Assembly: GCF_005938625.1 (NCBI RefSeq)
Contig: NZ_VCNJ01000036.1
Location: 1-57,770 of the forward strand
Reading direction: 5' to 3'
Source: Pseudomonas fluorescens
Lineage (GTDB): Bacteria > Pseudomonadota > Gammaproteobacteria > Pseudomonadales > Pseudomonadaceae
Length of the DNA stretch: 57,770 bases
Made by a program: the position numbers and the translations under genes. The notes beneath the pieces were generated by a model, which did not search any database, was not told the origin of the DNA, and saw nothing but the letters and a program-made list of their open reading frames with translations. Within the stretch, counting starts at the first letter, position 1. Every line of letters starts with the position of its first letter. Below are positions 1-7,614 of this stretch, piece by piece.

Positions 1-569
1 TTGCTTCGCTGCACCTCCTCTCGCTGTGTTTGGCTGCGCCAAACGGTCGCTGCGCTCCCACGCCCGGATCAATCCCTCCACTCAGCCTTCCGACGTCGCC
101 CGTGGATCAAGATCAAAAGCTGCAGCCGAGCTAACGCTCATCCTGTTGAGTGGGGCGGCTTTGCCGCTTGGGTTGTACGCACATTAAAACTGTGGGAGCG
201 AGCTTGCTCGCGAAGGCGGCCTGACAGCCGCCCAATCTTTTGCTGACAGCACGCGATTCAATTGTAGGAGTGAGCCTGCTCGCGATAGCTATCTCTCAGA
301 CACAGTAGCTATTGCGGATGTACCCAAATCCTTGTGGGAGCTGGCTTGCCAGCGATGGCGATCTATGAGCCGACCAATTCCCGCCGGTTGCACACATTCA
401 CTGTAGGAGCTGCCGAAGGCTGCGATCTTTTGACTCTGATTTTTTAAAATGAATATCAAGATCAAGATCAAAAGATCGCAGCCTTCGGCAGCTCCTACAC
501 ATGCGTATTTCAATTCGGGATGTTTAAAGGATGTTTCGATTTTGCGGAACCTTCCCACAATGTTTTCAG
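1..569. repeat. Intergenic repeat-rich region upstream of the first DUF6124 gene
   Basis: No convincing gene is seen here. The stretch is a mosaic of dispersed intergenic repeats: a block near 117-181 that recurs at 1334-1399, short units near 198-225 and 263-290 (gagcnngctcgcga core), a unit near 334-362 (gctggcttgccagcgatgg core), and a large inverted repeat at 402-499. Small reading frames across it match repeat sequence and have no ribosome-binding site, so they are not called as genes. Confidence 0.6.
402..499. repeat. Inverted repeat, family A (hairpin)
   Basis: The arm tgtaggagctgccgaaggc and its reverse complement flank a short AT-rich centre, forming a long hairpin. The same family recurs at 1547-1644, 18681-18765, 19708-19780 and 45115-45198, with a half copy at 10849-10900. 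All are intergenic. They resemble the palindromic repeats that populate Pseudomonas genomes. Confidence 0.75.
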
Positions 570-790
570 GTTGTCCGTCGGACGTGCGGTCTCTAGCCTG
601 TGTTCGTCGCTGCCAATTTAGCGACCGGGCATGGAAACCCGAAGACACGAGAGAGCAGATACGCCTTTCATAACGTATGCTTGCGCACTTTCATTGTGTG
701 CACTCTGTTATGGCGGTTGTGCGCGGGAGACATTCGTGTCTGCCGGGTTGCTCTCTCCCGGATTTCCAGCCTGCGTACAGCTGCCACCCA
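570..790 (+). promoter_or_regulatory. Potentially structured leader upstream of DUF6124 gene, copy 1
   Basis: This non-coding block is repeated at 1715-1936 before the second DUF6124 gene. It has a stem at 606-611/620-625, a CGGG/CCCG stem at 626-629/638-641, and a 9-bp closing stem at 712-720/777-785. The closing stem encloses small AGAC/GTCT (728-731/738-741) and CCGGG/CCCGG (743-747/757-761) hairpins. Between copies the loops differ while the stems stay paired, with one C-to-T change tolerated as G-U. This suggests a folded leader RNA. The function is unknown and the structure is hand-predicted. Confidence 0.5.
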
Positions 791-844
791 TTTTTCCTGG
801 AAGTCGAATGGGCCAGCTGCAACTATCAATGAGAGAGAGTTACC

Positions 845-1216
845 ATGAAAAAACCAACACCCAACCCCCCAGAATCAGACGCCGACAGCACATCCCCCTA
901 CGCCTCAGTCGATAGCAAAAAACTCCACGAAGCCGCCGACCGCGCCCTCGATTTCTACCTCAATCCCACCGCCCACATCATGTCCAGCGCCCACGAGCCG
1001 GAACCCATGTACCTCGCCAACCCCAGGTACAACACCGAATCCCTGCTCGCCAACGCCAGCGAAACCCTCGGCTCGGCCAGCGAAATGCTCATCAACTTCG
1101 CCGCCTCGTTGGAAACTTCACAGCGCAAAACCGCCTTGGGCATCGCTCAAGTCGTCATGCTGGGCGAACTTGCGGTGAATCAAGCGCTGGATCACGTCGA
1201 GTTGAAGGATGGCTAA
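845..1216 (+). CDS. DUF6124-type small protein, copy 1
   Basis: This 123-aa protein opens with MKKPTPNPPE and has a charged, proline-rich first 25 residues followed by a predicted alpha-helical region (about 26-118). It matches the DUF6124/DUF3077-type small proteins I know from Pseudomonas, whose function is unknown. There is no signal peptide or membrane segment. The start is supported by a purine-rich gagagagag sequence just upstream. It is identical to the copy at 1993-2364 apart from residue 50 (His here, Asn there). Both copies follow the same candidate leader element, so they are probably regulated alike. A cytoplasmic role is inferred only from the lack of export signals. Confidence 0.85.
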   Translation: MKKPTPNPPESDADSTSPYASVDSKKLHEAADRALDFYLNPTAHIMSSAHEPEPMYLANPRYNTESLLANASETLGSASEMLINFAASLETSQRKTALGIAQVVMLGELAVNQALDHVELKDG

Positions 1217-1219
1217 TTA

Positions 1220-1332
1220 GATCGTTCCCACGCGCAGCAAAGGAATGCCGCCCCTGACGCTCTGCGTCAAATTCGCAAGTTGGAACGCGGAGCGTCCCGA
1301 GAGTCATTCCCACGCAGAGCGTGGGAACGATC
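1220..1332. repeat. Inverted repeat, family D (gatcgttccc arms)
   Basis: The ends gatcgttccc and gggaacgatc, plus an internal gcgtgggaatg-like palindrome, form a large hairpin just after the DUF6124 stop codon. Further copies lie at 2369-2480 and 10897-11001. This copy marks the junction between the two units of the tandem duplication. Confidence 0.7.
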
Positions 1333-1546
1333 AAAGCTGCAGCCGAGCTAACGCTCATCCTGTTGAGTGGGGCGGCTTTGCCGCTTGGGTTGTACGCACA
1401 CTAAAGCTGTGGGAGCGAGCCTGCTCGCGATAGCTATCTCTCAGACACAGTAGCTATTGCGGATGTACCCAAATCCTTGTGGGAGCTGGCTTGCCAGCGA
1501 TGGCGATCTATGAGCTGACCAATTCACGCCGGTTGCACACATTCAC

Positions 1547-1644
1547 TGTAGGAGCTGCCGAAGGCTGCGATCTTTTGACTCTGATTTTTTAAGATGAATA
1601 TCAAGATCAAGATCAAAAGATCGCAGCCTTCGGCAGCTCCTACA
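1547..1644. repeat. Inverted repeat, family A, second duplication unit
   Basis: This is nearly identical to 402-499, with the same arms and same centre. It is the corresponding part of the second duplication unit. Confidence 0.75.
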
Positions 1645-1714
1645 CATGCGTATTTCAATTCGGGATGTTTAAAGGATGTTTCGATTTTGCGGAACCTTCC
1701 CACAAGGTTTTCAG

Positions 1715-1936
1715 GTTGTCCGTCGGACGTCCGGTCTCTAGCCTGTGTTCGTCGCTGCCAAATCAGCGACCGGGCGTGGAAACCCGAGTAACTACAGAGC
1801 GCACAAGCGCCATTCATAACGTATCCTTGCGCACCTTCACTGTGTGCACTTTGTTATGGCGGCTGTGCGTGGGAGACCTTGTGTCTGCCGGGTTGCCTCT
1901 GTCCCGGGTTTCCAACCTGCGTACAGCTGCCACCTA
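1715..1936 (+). promoter_or_regulatory. Potentially structured leader upstream of DUF6124 gene, copy 2
   Basis: This is the second copy of the block at 570-790. It has a 7-bp stem GTCGCTG/CAGCGAC at 1751-1757/1764-1770, followed by CGGG/CCCG. The closing stem GGCGGCTGT/ACAGCTGCC (1858-1866/1923-1931) encloses an AGAC/GTCT and a CCGGG/CCCGG hairpin. Loop lengths differ from copy 1 while pairing is kept. No open frame is shared between the copies. A leader RNA or a DNA-level element are both possible. Confidence 0.5.
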
Positions 1937-1992
1937 TTCGCTTGGAAACCGAATGGGGGGCCAGCTATAACCGTCATACAGGGTAAATAAAC

Positions 1993-2364
1993 ATGAAAAA
2001 GCCAACACCCAACCCCCCAGAATCAGACGCCGACAGCACATCCCCCTACGCCTCAGTCGATAGCAAAAAACTCCACGAAGCCGCCGACCGCGCCCTCGAT
2101 TTCTACCTCAATCCCACCGCCCACATCATGTCCAGCGCCAACGAGCCGGAACCCATGTACCTCGCCAACCCCAGGTACAACACCGAATCCCTGCTCGCCA
2201 ACGCCAGTGAAACCCTGGGCTCGGCCAGCGAAATGCTCATCAACTTCGCCGCCTCCCTGGAAACCTCACAGCGCAAAACCGCACTGGGCATCGCTCAAGT
2301 CGTCATGCTGGGCGAACTGGCGGTGAATCAAGCGCTGGATCACGTCGAGTTGAAGGATGGCTAA
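1993..2364 (+). CDS. DUF6124-type small protein, copy 2
   Basis: This 123-aa protein is identical to the copy at 845-1216 except for Asn at residue 50. The family is known from Pseudomonas genomes, but I know of no assigned activity. The residues after about 26 look helical, with no export signal. The ribosome-binding site is weaker (gggtaaataaac before ATG) than in copy 1, so the two may be translated at different rates. A hairpin followed by a T-run at 2483-2514 probably ends the transcript. Confidence 0.85.
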   Translation: MKKPTPNPPESDADSTSPYASVDSKKLHEAADRALDFYLNPTAHIMSSANEPEPMYLANPRYNTESLLANASETLGSASEMLINFAASLETSQRKTALGIAQVVMLGELAVNQALDHVELKDG

Positions 2365-2368
2365 TTAG

Positions 2369-2480
2369 CTCGTTCCCACGCGCAGCAAAGGAATGCAGCC
2401 CCTGACGCTCTGCGTCAAATTCGCAAGTTGGAACGCGGAGCGTCCCGAGAGGCATTCCCACGCAGAGCGTGGGAACGATC
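2369..2480. repeat. Inverted repeat, family D, second unit
   Basis: This is the equivalent of 1220-1332, with cgttccc/gggaacg ends and an inner palindrome. It lies between the second DUF6124 gene and the terminator. Confidence 0.65.
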
Positions 2481-2482
2481 AG

Positions 2483-2514
2483 AAAACCGTACCTCCACGG
2501 AAGCACGGTTTTTT
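2483..2514 (+). terminator. Rho-independent terminator after DUF6124 copy 2
   Basis: The stem AAAACCGT (2483-2490) pairs with ACGGTTTT (2505-2512) and runs into a T-tract on the plus strand. It is oriented to end transcription from the DUF6124 gene before the convergent toxin gene. Confidence 0.7.
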
Positions 2515-2536
2515 GTGTTGAGACGAGGAAGCGATC

Positions 2537-2821
2537 TTAATCGGGGTCGCGTCGAGGGTACTCCTGACGCGCATGCAAGATGCTCACAATCTCAATGTGG
2601 TCCGCCACTTGATAAACGACAAGATAGTTCGGGCTTACCACAATCTCTCGAGTGCCGGGAGAGCGGCCTTTGCGATACAGGTGTGGATGCCAACAAAGCG
2701 CAGATGTAGTTTTTACCACGGACTTGTGAAGTGCAGTCGCCGCTACAAAATTTCGCTCGCCAATGTGCTTCAGGATTTTCGAGAGTTCGACCCGAGCCTT
2801 GGGTCGCCACTTAATCTGCAT
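2537..2821 (-). CDS. RelE/ParE-family toxin of a type II toxin-antitoxin pair
   Basis: This 94-aa basic protein opens with MQIKWRPKARVEL and has the compact pattern of the RelE/ParE superfamily: two N-terminal helices with an HIGERN-like segment, then strands including REIVVSPNYLVVYQV and IEIVSILHARQ. The HARQ ending is typical of ParE-like members. Such toxins act on ribosome-bound mRNA (RelE type) or on gyrase (ParE type), and the sequence alone does not decide which. Its start codon overlaps the end of the upstream antitoxin by 11 nt, which implies coupled translation. The pair is probably autorepressed by the antitoxin, as is usual in this family. Confidence 0.8.
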   Translation of the reverse strand: MQIKWRPKARVELSKILKHIGERNFVAATALHKSVVKTTSALCWHPHLYRKGRSPGTREIVVSPNYLVVYQVADHIEIVSILHARQEYPRRDPD

Positions 2822-3017
2822 CAGCGCTTTTGCGCATTGATTCCATCAAGGCGTTGATTTCCTCCATCACTTGCTCATGGGGAATACTCGGACGCGGATC
2901 ATCGAGAGAGGCCTGTACTTCGGCCCGAAACCAGCGGTCATAACTCGCAGCCTGTTCTTCAGGATCAAGATCCGAGACGACTGGGCACAGCGGGTCAATC
3001 ATCTTTGGGTCGATCAT
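2811..3017 (-). CDS. RelB-type antitoxin
   Basis: This 68-aa acidic protein begins MIDPKMIDPLCPVV and ends in a helical MEEINALMESMRK segment. A central SYDRWFRAEVQASLDD stretch resembles the RelB/stability-determinant antitoxins found before RelE/ParE toxins. I chose the ATG at 3015-3017 because a strong GGAGG lies four bases upstream. A longer frame to 3092 would place that ribosome-binding site inside the gene. It would bind and neutralise the downstream toxin through its C-terminal part and repress the shared promoter. The assignment rests on size, context and the overlap with the toxin. Confidence 0.7.
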   Translation of the reverse strand: MIDPKMIDPLCPVVSDLDPEEQAASYDRWFRAEVQASLDDPRPSIPHEQVMEEINALMESMRKSADAD

Positions 3018-3274
3018 GGCACCTCCGGGATCAATGCCTGGAAGTCTATTCGGTAAGGGGAATGTTGTCGTGGTTGTCTGGATGAATTGCACGTTGGTCG
3101 AGCTCCTTTGGGTTCAGGTTGTCCCGAAAAATCCTAGTCCTTGCGCTTCCGACGGCCAACCGCCAGAGGTAGTAGGAAAACGTGCAGCTTTTCCAGAAAC
3201 CATTCCTTTTTCTGTAGGACGTGGCTGATCTGACGCTTTAAAGAACGCGTGTCGTTGATCGGTCCTACGGACAC
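3018..3274. other. Intergenic region between antitoxin promoter side and csgA-like gene
   Basis: I see no supported gene here. It should contain the minus-strand promoter for the toxin-antitoxin pair. A 63-aa frame on the minus strand (3134-3325) runs through the curlin terminator and has no ribosome-binding site, so I rejected it. Confidence 0.5.
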
Positions 3275-3312
3275 AAAAAAACCGCGACCCCCCTCACCAG
3301 AGAATCGCGGCC
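3275..3312 (-). terminator. Rho-independent terminator of the curlin genes
   Basis: On the minus strand the stem CCGCGA/TCGCGG is followed by a run of seven T residues, just downstream of the csgA-like stop codon. It is a good intrinsic terminator for the curlin transcript. Confidence 0.75.
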
Positions 3313-3328
3313 CATCAACACCCAACCC

Positions 3329-4780
3329 CTACTGCTGCAACACCGTCGCTTGGTTAGCCGAGCCAAACTGCTGAATATTCGCCGTCTGCGTAACCCCACT
3401 CTGATCGACATTGGCAATGTTCCCCGTCCCGCCCTGGGTCACATACGCCACGTTCATCGTATCCGCCTGCTTCACCGTGATCATGTTGTCACTGCCATAC
3501 AACTGGGCGGTATACGCCTGGTTCCCTGACCCCGACTGATCGAAATCAGCGCTGTTACCCGTGCCATTCGAAGACCCCTGCACCAGGTTGCCCGTCCCGC
3601 GCTGATCCGAGATCAGAATGTTGTCGCTGCCATTCTGATCAAAATACAGCTCGTTATACGACTCCGCCTGACTGACCGTGGTCTTGTTGCCCGTCCCGGT
3701 CTGGTGCGTGGTCATCACATGGCCGACGCCATCCTGAGTGAAGCTGGCGATGTTGCCATTGCCCGCTTGAGTGACGGTCGCACGCTGGTTGCTGCCGAAC
3801 TGCCCACCCGATTGCGGGCCTTTCCAGTTGCTGGCGTAGACCTTGTTGTCGTTGCCCACGGAGGTGGCACTGAGCGTGTGGCCGTCGCCGCTCTGGTAGG
3901 TGTAGTGCACGTTACCGTTGCCAACCTGGTAAAGCGCCAGTGTCGAGTTGACCGATTCGAACTGGTCGGCGTAGATCGCGTTGGTGTTGCCGACCTGGGT
4001 GACGGCGGCGGTGTTGTTTTCGCCGAAGCTTTGGTCGACCACGGTTTCGTTGCTGTCGCCGTATTGGTTGACGGTGGCTTGGCTGGCGAGTTGCGAGTCT
4101 TGCCAGATTTCGCTGCCGTTGAGGTTGCCGAACTGGTTGATGGTGATGTTGCCGCCGGTGCCGTTGCGTTGGTCGCCGTAGGCGTAGTTGCCTTCGCCGG
4201 CCTGGTTGATGCCGATCTGGCCGCCGTTGTGCAGCACTTGTTCGGCGGTGCCGTAGTTGGCGGTGCCGTATTGAGTGATCACCGAGCTGTTGCCGCTGCC
4301 TTCATAGAGTTGTTCGATGTTGGCTTCGTTGCTGTCGCCGAACTGGAAGGTTTTGCCTTCGCTGCCGTTCTGCGAGTCCTGATAAATGAACGAGAAGTTG
4401 CCGGTGCCTTGCTGCTGTTGCAGCGCGTTGTTCGGTGAGCCGAAGCCCAGCGACTGGCTGGCGTGAGCGGTGTTGAAGGCGCCGACCTGTTGTTGGGTGA
4501 TGGTGGCGTTGTCTTCGTAAAGTTGCTCGGCGTAACCGGCGTTGTAGTCGCCGACCGCGTCCTGGGTGATCACGCTGCTGGCGTGGTCTTGCACGGCGGC
4601 GGCGTCGTTGCCCTGGCCCAGTTGGGTCTGGGTGGCGGTGCTGAACGGGGCCTGGGTCTGTTTCACATCCGCGATGTTGGCGGTACCGGCCTGGCTCTGG
4701 TTGGACAGGCTGTCGTCGGCCATCGCCTGGGCACTGATCATGACCAGGATGGCGGCGGTGAGGGGCGTCAGTTTGAACAT
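3329..4780 (-). CDS. csgA: Large CsgA-like curlin repeat protein (major amyloid subunit)
   Basis: This 483-aa secreted protein has a signal peptide (MFKLTPLTAAILVMISAQAMA) followed by around twenty imperfect repeats of about 22 residues with the curlin pattern QxGxxNxA, as in TQAGNGNIASFTQDG and QTGTGNKTTVSQAE. Curlins are exported through CsgG and assemble as cross-beta amyloid fibres on the cell surface. E. coli CsgA has five repeats in about 150 aa, so this is a greatly extended form. GGAGAG precedes the start. It lies 27 nt after the csgB-like gene and is followed by a terminator, so it is probably the last gene of the unit. csgE, csgF and csgG are not in the window. Confidence 0.88.
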   Translation of the reverse strand: MFKLTPLTAAILVMISAQAMADDSLSNQSQAGTANIADVKQTQAPFSTATQTQLGQGNDAAAVQDHASSVITQDAVGDYNAGYAEQLYEDNATITQQQVGAFNTAHASQSLGFGSPNNALQQQQGTGNFSFIYQDSQNGSEGKTFQFGDSNEANIEQLYEGSGNSSVITQYGTANYGTAEQVLHNGGQIGINQAGEGNYAYGDQRNGTGGNITINQFGNLNGSEIWQDSQLASQATVNQYGDSNETVVDQSFGENNTAAVTQVGNTNAIYADQFESVNSTLALYQVGNGNVHYTYQSGDGHTLSATSVGNDNKVYASNWKGPQSGGQFGSNQRATVTQAGNGNIASFTQDGVGHVMTTHQTGTGNKTTVSQAESYNELYFDQNGSDNILISDQRGTGNLVQGSSNGTGNSADFDQSGSGNQAYTAQLYGSDNMITVKQADTMNVAYVTQGGTGNIANVDQSGVTQTANIQQFGSANQATVLQQ

Positions 4781-4807
4781 GATGAACTCTCCGATGATTT
4801 GCAGTGC

Positions 4808-5272
4808 TTAGCGATATTGCTTGACCGAAACGCTCATGCCGTTGCCCGACTGGGTCACGGCGCTTTGCAGCCCCGTGCCGGCCTGCTCGATGCTGGCGTC
4901 GTTGTTGTTGCCGTTTTGCGAAATCTGCGCGCGGTTGTGGCTGCCGTTCTGAGTGATCGAGGCGGCATTGCCGGTACCGTTCTGGTTGATCAGCGCCATC
5001 AGGTCGCTGCCCTGTTGCAGGATGTACGCCTCCTGATTGCTGCCCGACTGCACGATCTGCCCGAGCAGCGACTGACCATTCTGTTGCAGCAGGGCGACGT
5101 TGGCCTGGCCGAGCTGGTCGATCAGGGCTTGCTGACCCACCGGTGGGGGCAGTTCGCCGAGGTCGCTGCTGGTTGGGGCAAGGTCATCGTTTTCCATCAA
5201 GTCGTCGGCGCGCACACCCGCACTGCTGCACAGCAGAAGCAGGCAAAGCAGGGCGGCGGTCGGCGTGTTCAT
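4808..5272 (-). CDS. csgB: CsgB-like minor curlin / nucleator
   Basis: This 154-aa protein has a signal peptide ending near ADD, a linker (about 24-45), then about five curlin repeats such as QNGTGNAASITQNG and QNGNNNDASIEQAG, and ends in VSVKQYR. Its size and repeat number match CsgB, which anchors and nucleates CsgA fibres at the outer surface. Order (csgB then csgA) is as in the E. coli csgBAC operon. AGGATG precedes the ATG. A strong hairpin at 5312-5337 separates it from the upstream secreted-protein gene, which could set different transcript levels for the two parts of the cluster. Confidence 0.85.
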   Translation of the reverse strand: MNTPTAALLCLLLLCSSAGVRADDLMENDDLAPTSSDLGELPPPVGQQALIDQLGQANVALLQQNGQSLLGQIVQSGSNQEAYILQQGSDLMALINQNGTGNAASITQNGSHNRAQISQNGNNNDASIEQAGTGLQSAVTQSGNGMSVSVKQYR

Positions 5273-5311
5273 GGTTCACATCCTGTCAGGCGTTAACCGG
5301 TTTGGAGACCG

Positions 5312-5337
5312 CCCCAGCCACCCGAAAGTGGCTGGGG
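5312..5337 (-). promoter_or_regulatory. Intercistronic hairpin without T-run
   Basis: A perfect 10-bp stem CCCCAGCCAC/GTGGCTGGGG with a 6-nt loop sits between the 744-aa secreted-protein gene and the csgB-like gene. No T-tract follows on the minus strand, so it is more likely an RNA-stability or processing element, or a partial terminator, than a full terminator. Confidence 0.55.
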
Positions 5338-5344
5338 TGTTGGC

Positions 5345-7579
5345 TTACAGCGTGGTTACCGAGACCGTGCGCACGGTGCCCTGGGACGAGCGGATCGTTG
5401 CAGTCGGGTTGGCCGATGGCACCACCGTCGTGTTGTTCAGCGTCAGCCGCCAGCGTCCGGTGACCGGTACGGTGGTGGTGCCGAGGGTGACCAGCCCGGT
5501 CGGGGTGGTGACCTGCACGGTGATGGTGTTGCCGGTGGTCACTGACGAGGTGCCGGTGAAGTCCCAGTTGAAGCGTCCACCTGCTCGCGCCTGCACCGTT
5601 GAAGCCGTGACGGTGAAGGTTTCCGCCGCTGGCCGTGGCGAGACTTGCACCGTGACCGTGGCCGGCGTCGACAGGGCGCCGAAGCTGTCCCGGGCGATGT
5701 AGGTGAAGGTCGTGGTGAATGCCGTGGTCACGGTGGCCGGTGGCGTGTAGGTGATCACCGTGCCGTCAGTGCTGACCGTGCCGCGGCCGGCGGCCGGTTG
5801 GGTCAGGCTGGCGACACCCAGCGGCACGTTGCCTTCCGGATCGGTGTCGTTGGCCAGTACGTTGATCGGAATCGCCACACCCAATGTGGCAACGCTGTCG
5901 GCGACGGCGGTCGGTGCCCGGTTTGGCGCGACGGTAATCGTCACGGTGGCCGGGTTGGCCGAGGCCAGGCCTTTGGCGTCTTGCGCTTTGTAGGTGAAGG
6001 TGGTGGTCAGTGGTGTGTTGACCACGGCTGGCGGCGTGTAGACCACGGCAGCGGTGCCGCTGAGGGCGACGGTGCCTTGGCCGGCCGCCGGTTGGGTCAA
6101 CGCGGTGATGCTCAGCGGATTATTACCGTCGGGATCGCTGTCGTTGGTCAACAGGCTGAGGGTGATCGGCACGCCGAAGCTGGTGCTGCCGGTGTCGGCA
6201 TTGCTGATTGGCGCCTGGTTTTCACCGGTGTCCGGTGCGGTGCCGGCCACGACAACGGGCTCGGTGTCACTGCCGCCAGCGGCGGATTTCACCGTCACGG
6301 TGGCCGGTGGCTGAGTCAGGTCGGCGACGGTGATGCGTTGCAAGGTGCCGGTTTTCGACAGACGCCCATAGCCTTGGGCAACCATGTCCGGGATCGCCAC
6401 TTCATCGGTCGATGTCGCTTCGATCAACAGGGTTTTGTTAGCCCAGTTGTAGCGCGCGGTCTGCACTTTCACCACGTCGGTGAGTTTGCTCGACACCGAT
6501 GTCGGGCGGGTAGTCCCGGCCGGGTTGGTCGCGGTCACGACCACGATCGAAGGCAGCGTGCCGTTGCCCAGGCGTTGGCCGAAGAACAAGCCGGTGTTGT
6601 CACCCGTCAGGCTGGTTTGGCAAGGCGTTGGTGGCGGGCCGGGCAGCAGCGCTACGGTTTCACGGAAGCACAGAGTCGAGCTGGCGTCAGCTTTGGCGAA
6701 CACTTCGGCACGCACACCTGCCGAAGTGCGGCGATAGGTAGCGCGGTCGATGTCGACATGGGTTTGCTGACGGCTGTCGAGCACCTTGCCGGCGACGGTG
6801 AACAGGGTGGTCTGAATGGTGCCAGCGCCGGACGGCCCGACGATGCGTACGAAGTTGGTGTTGAACGGGCTGCCGGTCACCGCTTCAGTGAGGTTCGGGT
6901 CGCCGACGAAAGTTTCGACGCCGCCGGTGTCCGGGTTCACTTCGGTGTAGGGGCCGTTGACGCTGCGCAGGAACGGTCCGATAGCGCCATTGAGCGTGCC
7001 GCTGAAATCGCCCGGCGCACCGATGCCGATATCTTTGGTGATGTTGATTGCGCGGCGCCCTGGGGTGGTGACGTTGACGGTTTCGACGCCATACGGGTGA
7101 GTAATGACGTAGGTGCCGGCTACGGGGACGTTCACCCGGATACGGATCCGCGCGAAGCTTTGTTGATCGCCGTCAGCCGGGTTTTCCGAGGCGAACGCCG
7201 CTTCGATCCCGGCGACATACGCGTCCATGCCATAGCCGGCACCGTTGTTGGGGATCGTGGTTTCGGCGAGAAACCAGAAGGCTTCCGGCGGCCAGTTGTC
7301 GGGGAACACCATTGGCAGGCTGTCATCGAAGATGCCCGGTTCCGGCAACAGGGTGCACATGTAGGCCGGTGGCGTGGTGACGCCGACGCGCGAACTGGCG
7401 GCGCGCGACTGGCACAGTTCCATCGACAGGTTATTGCTGTCCTGATACCACATCGGGAATTTCCCGGTGGCGAAGGTGTAGGGGCCGGGGTCGACGGCGG
7501 CGAGTTGCGCATAGGCACTGCCGGTCAGCGAGAGAGCGAGCCCGAGCGCGTTGAGCGCAAAGCGTGGCCACTTGTTCAT
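5345..7579 (-). CDS. Secreted multidomain protein with Ig/cadherin-like repeats, curlin-linked
   Basis: This 744-aa protein has a signal peptide (MNKWPRFALNALGLALSLTGSAYA). Residues about 25-450 form a domain shared with the next upstream gene, with conserved VDPGPYTFATG, IFDDSLP, YVITHPYGVE, GRRAINITKDIGIG, GPFLRSVNGPYTE and FVGDPNLTEAVTGSPFNTN blocks. Two repeats of about 95 residues follow (about 458-650), starting NQAPISNAD and NRAPTAVAD and containing NDSDPDG/NDTDPEG. They match cadherin/Ig-like Big_9-type modules of surface adhesins. Residues 655-744 are a further beta-rich domain. The start at 7577-7579 is chosen for AGGAGG five bases upstream. An extracellular, adhesin or matrix role is inferred from domains and curlin neighbours. 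Confidence 0.75.
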   Translation of the reverse strand: MNKWPRFALNALGLALSLTGSAYAQLAAVDPGPYTFATGKFPMWYQDSNNLSMELCQSRAASSRVGVTTPPAYMCTLLPEPGIFDDSLPMVFPDNWPPEAFWFLAETTIPNNGAGYGMDAYVAGIEAAFASENPADGDQQSFARIRIRVNVPVAGTYVITHPYGVETVNVTTPGRRAINITKDIGIGAPGDFSGTLNGAIGPFLRSVNGPYTEVNPDTGGVETFVGDPNLTEAVTGSPFNTNFVRIVGPSGAGTIQTTLFTVAGKVLDSRQQTHVDIDRATYRRTSAGVRAEVFAKADASSTLCFRETVALLPGPPPTPCQTSLTGDNTGLFFGQRLGNGTLPSIVVVTATNPAGTTRPTSVSSKLTDVVKVQTARYNWANKTLLIEATSTDEVAIPDMVAQGYGRLSKTGTLQRITVADLTQPPATVTVKSAAGGSDTEPVVVAGTAPDTGENQAPISNADTGSTSFGVPITLSLLTNDSDPDGNNPLSITALTQPAAGQGTVALSGTAAVVYTPPAVVNTPLTTTFTYKAQDAKGLASANPATVTITVAPNRAPTAVADSVATLGVAIPINVLANDTDPEGNVPLGVASLTQPAAGRGTVSTDGTVITYTPPATVTTAFTTTFTYIARDSFGALSTPATVTVQVSPRPAAETFTVTASTVQARAGGRFNWDFTGTSSVTTGNTITVQVTTPTGLVTLGTTTVPVTGRWRLTLNNTTVVPSANPTATIRSSQGTVRTVSVTTL

Positions 7580-7614
7580 GATGCCTCCTGATGCGGATCT
7601 GGGCATGTGAGCGT

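Noticed and set aside
1..246. An 81-residue frame at the window start
   Set aside because: It lies in dispersed repeat sequence and its C-terminal part recurs in the second repeat unit; low-complexity Arg/Ser composition.
3134..3325. A 63-residue minus-strand frame upstream of the toxin-antitoxin pair
   Set aside because: It begins inside the curlin terminator and has no ribosome-binding site.
5645..7591. A 648-residue open frame on the plus strand opposite the 744-aa secreted-protein gene
   Set aside because: It is a shadow of a high-GC gene: Gly/Arg/Val-rich composition without domain features, no ribosome-binding site, and the minus strand holds a clear signal-peptide protein with recognised modules.
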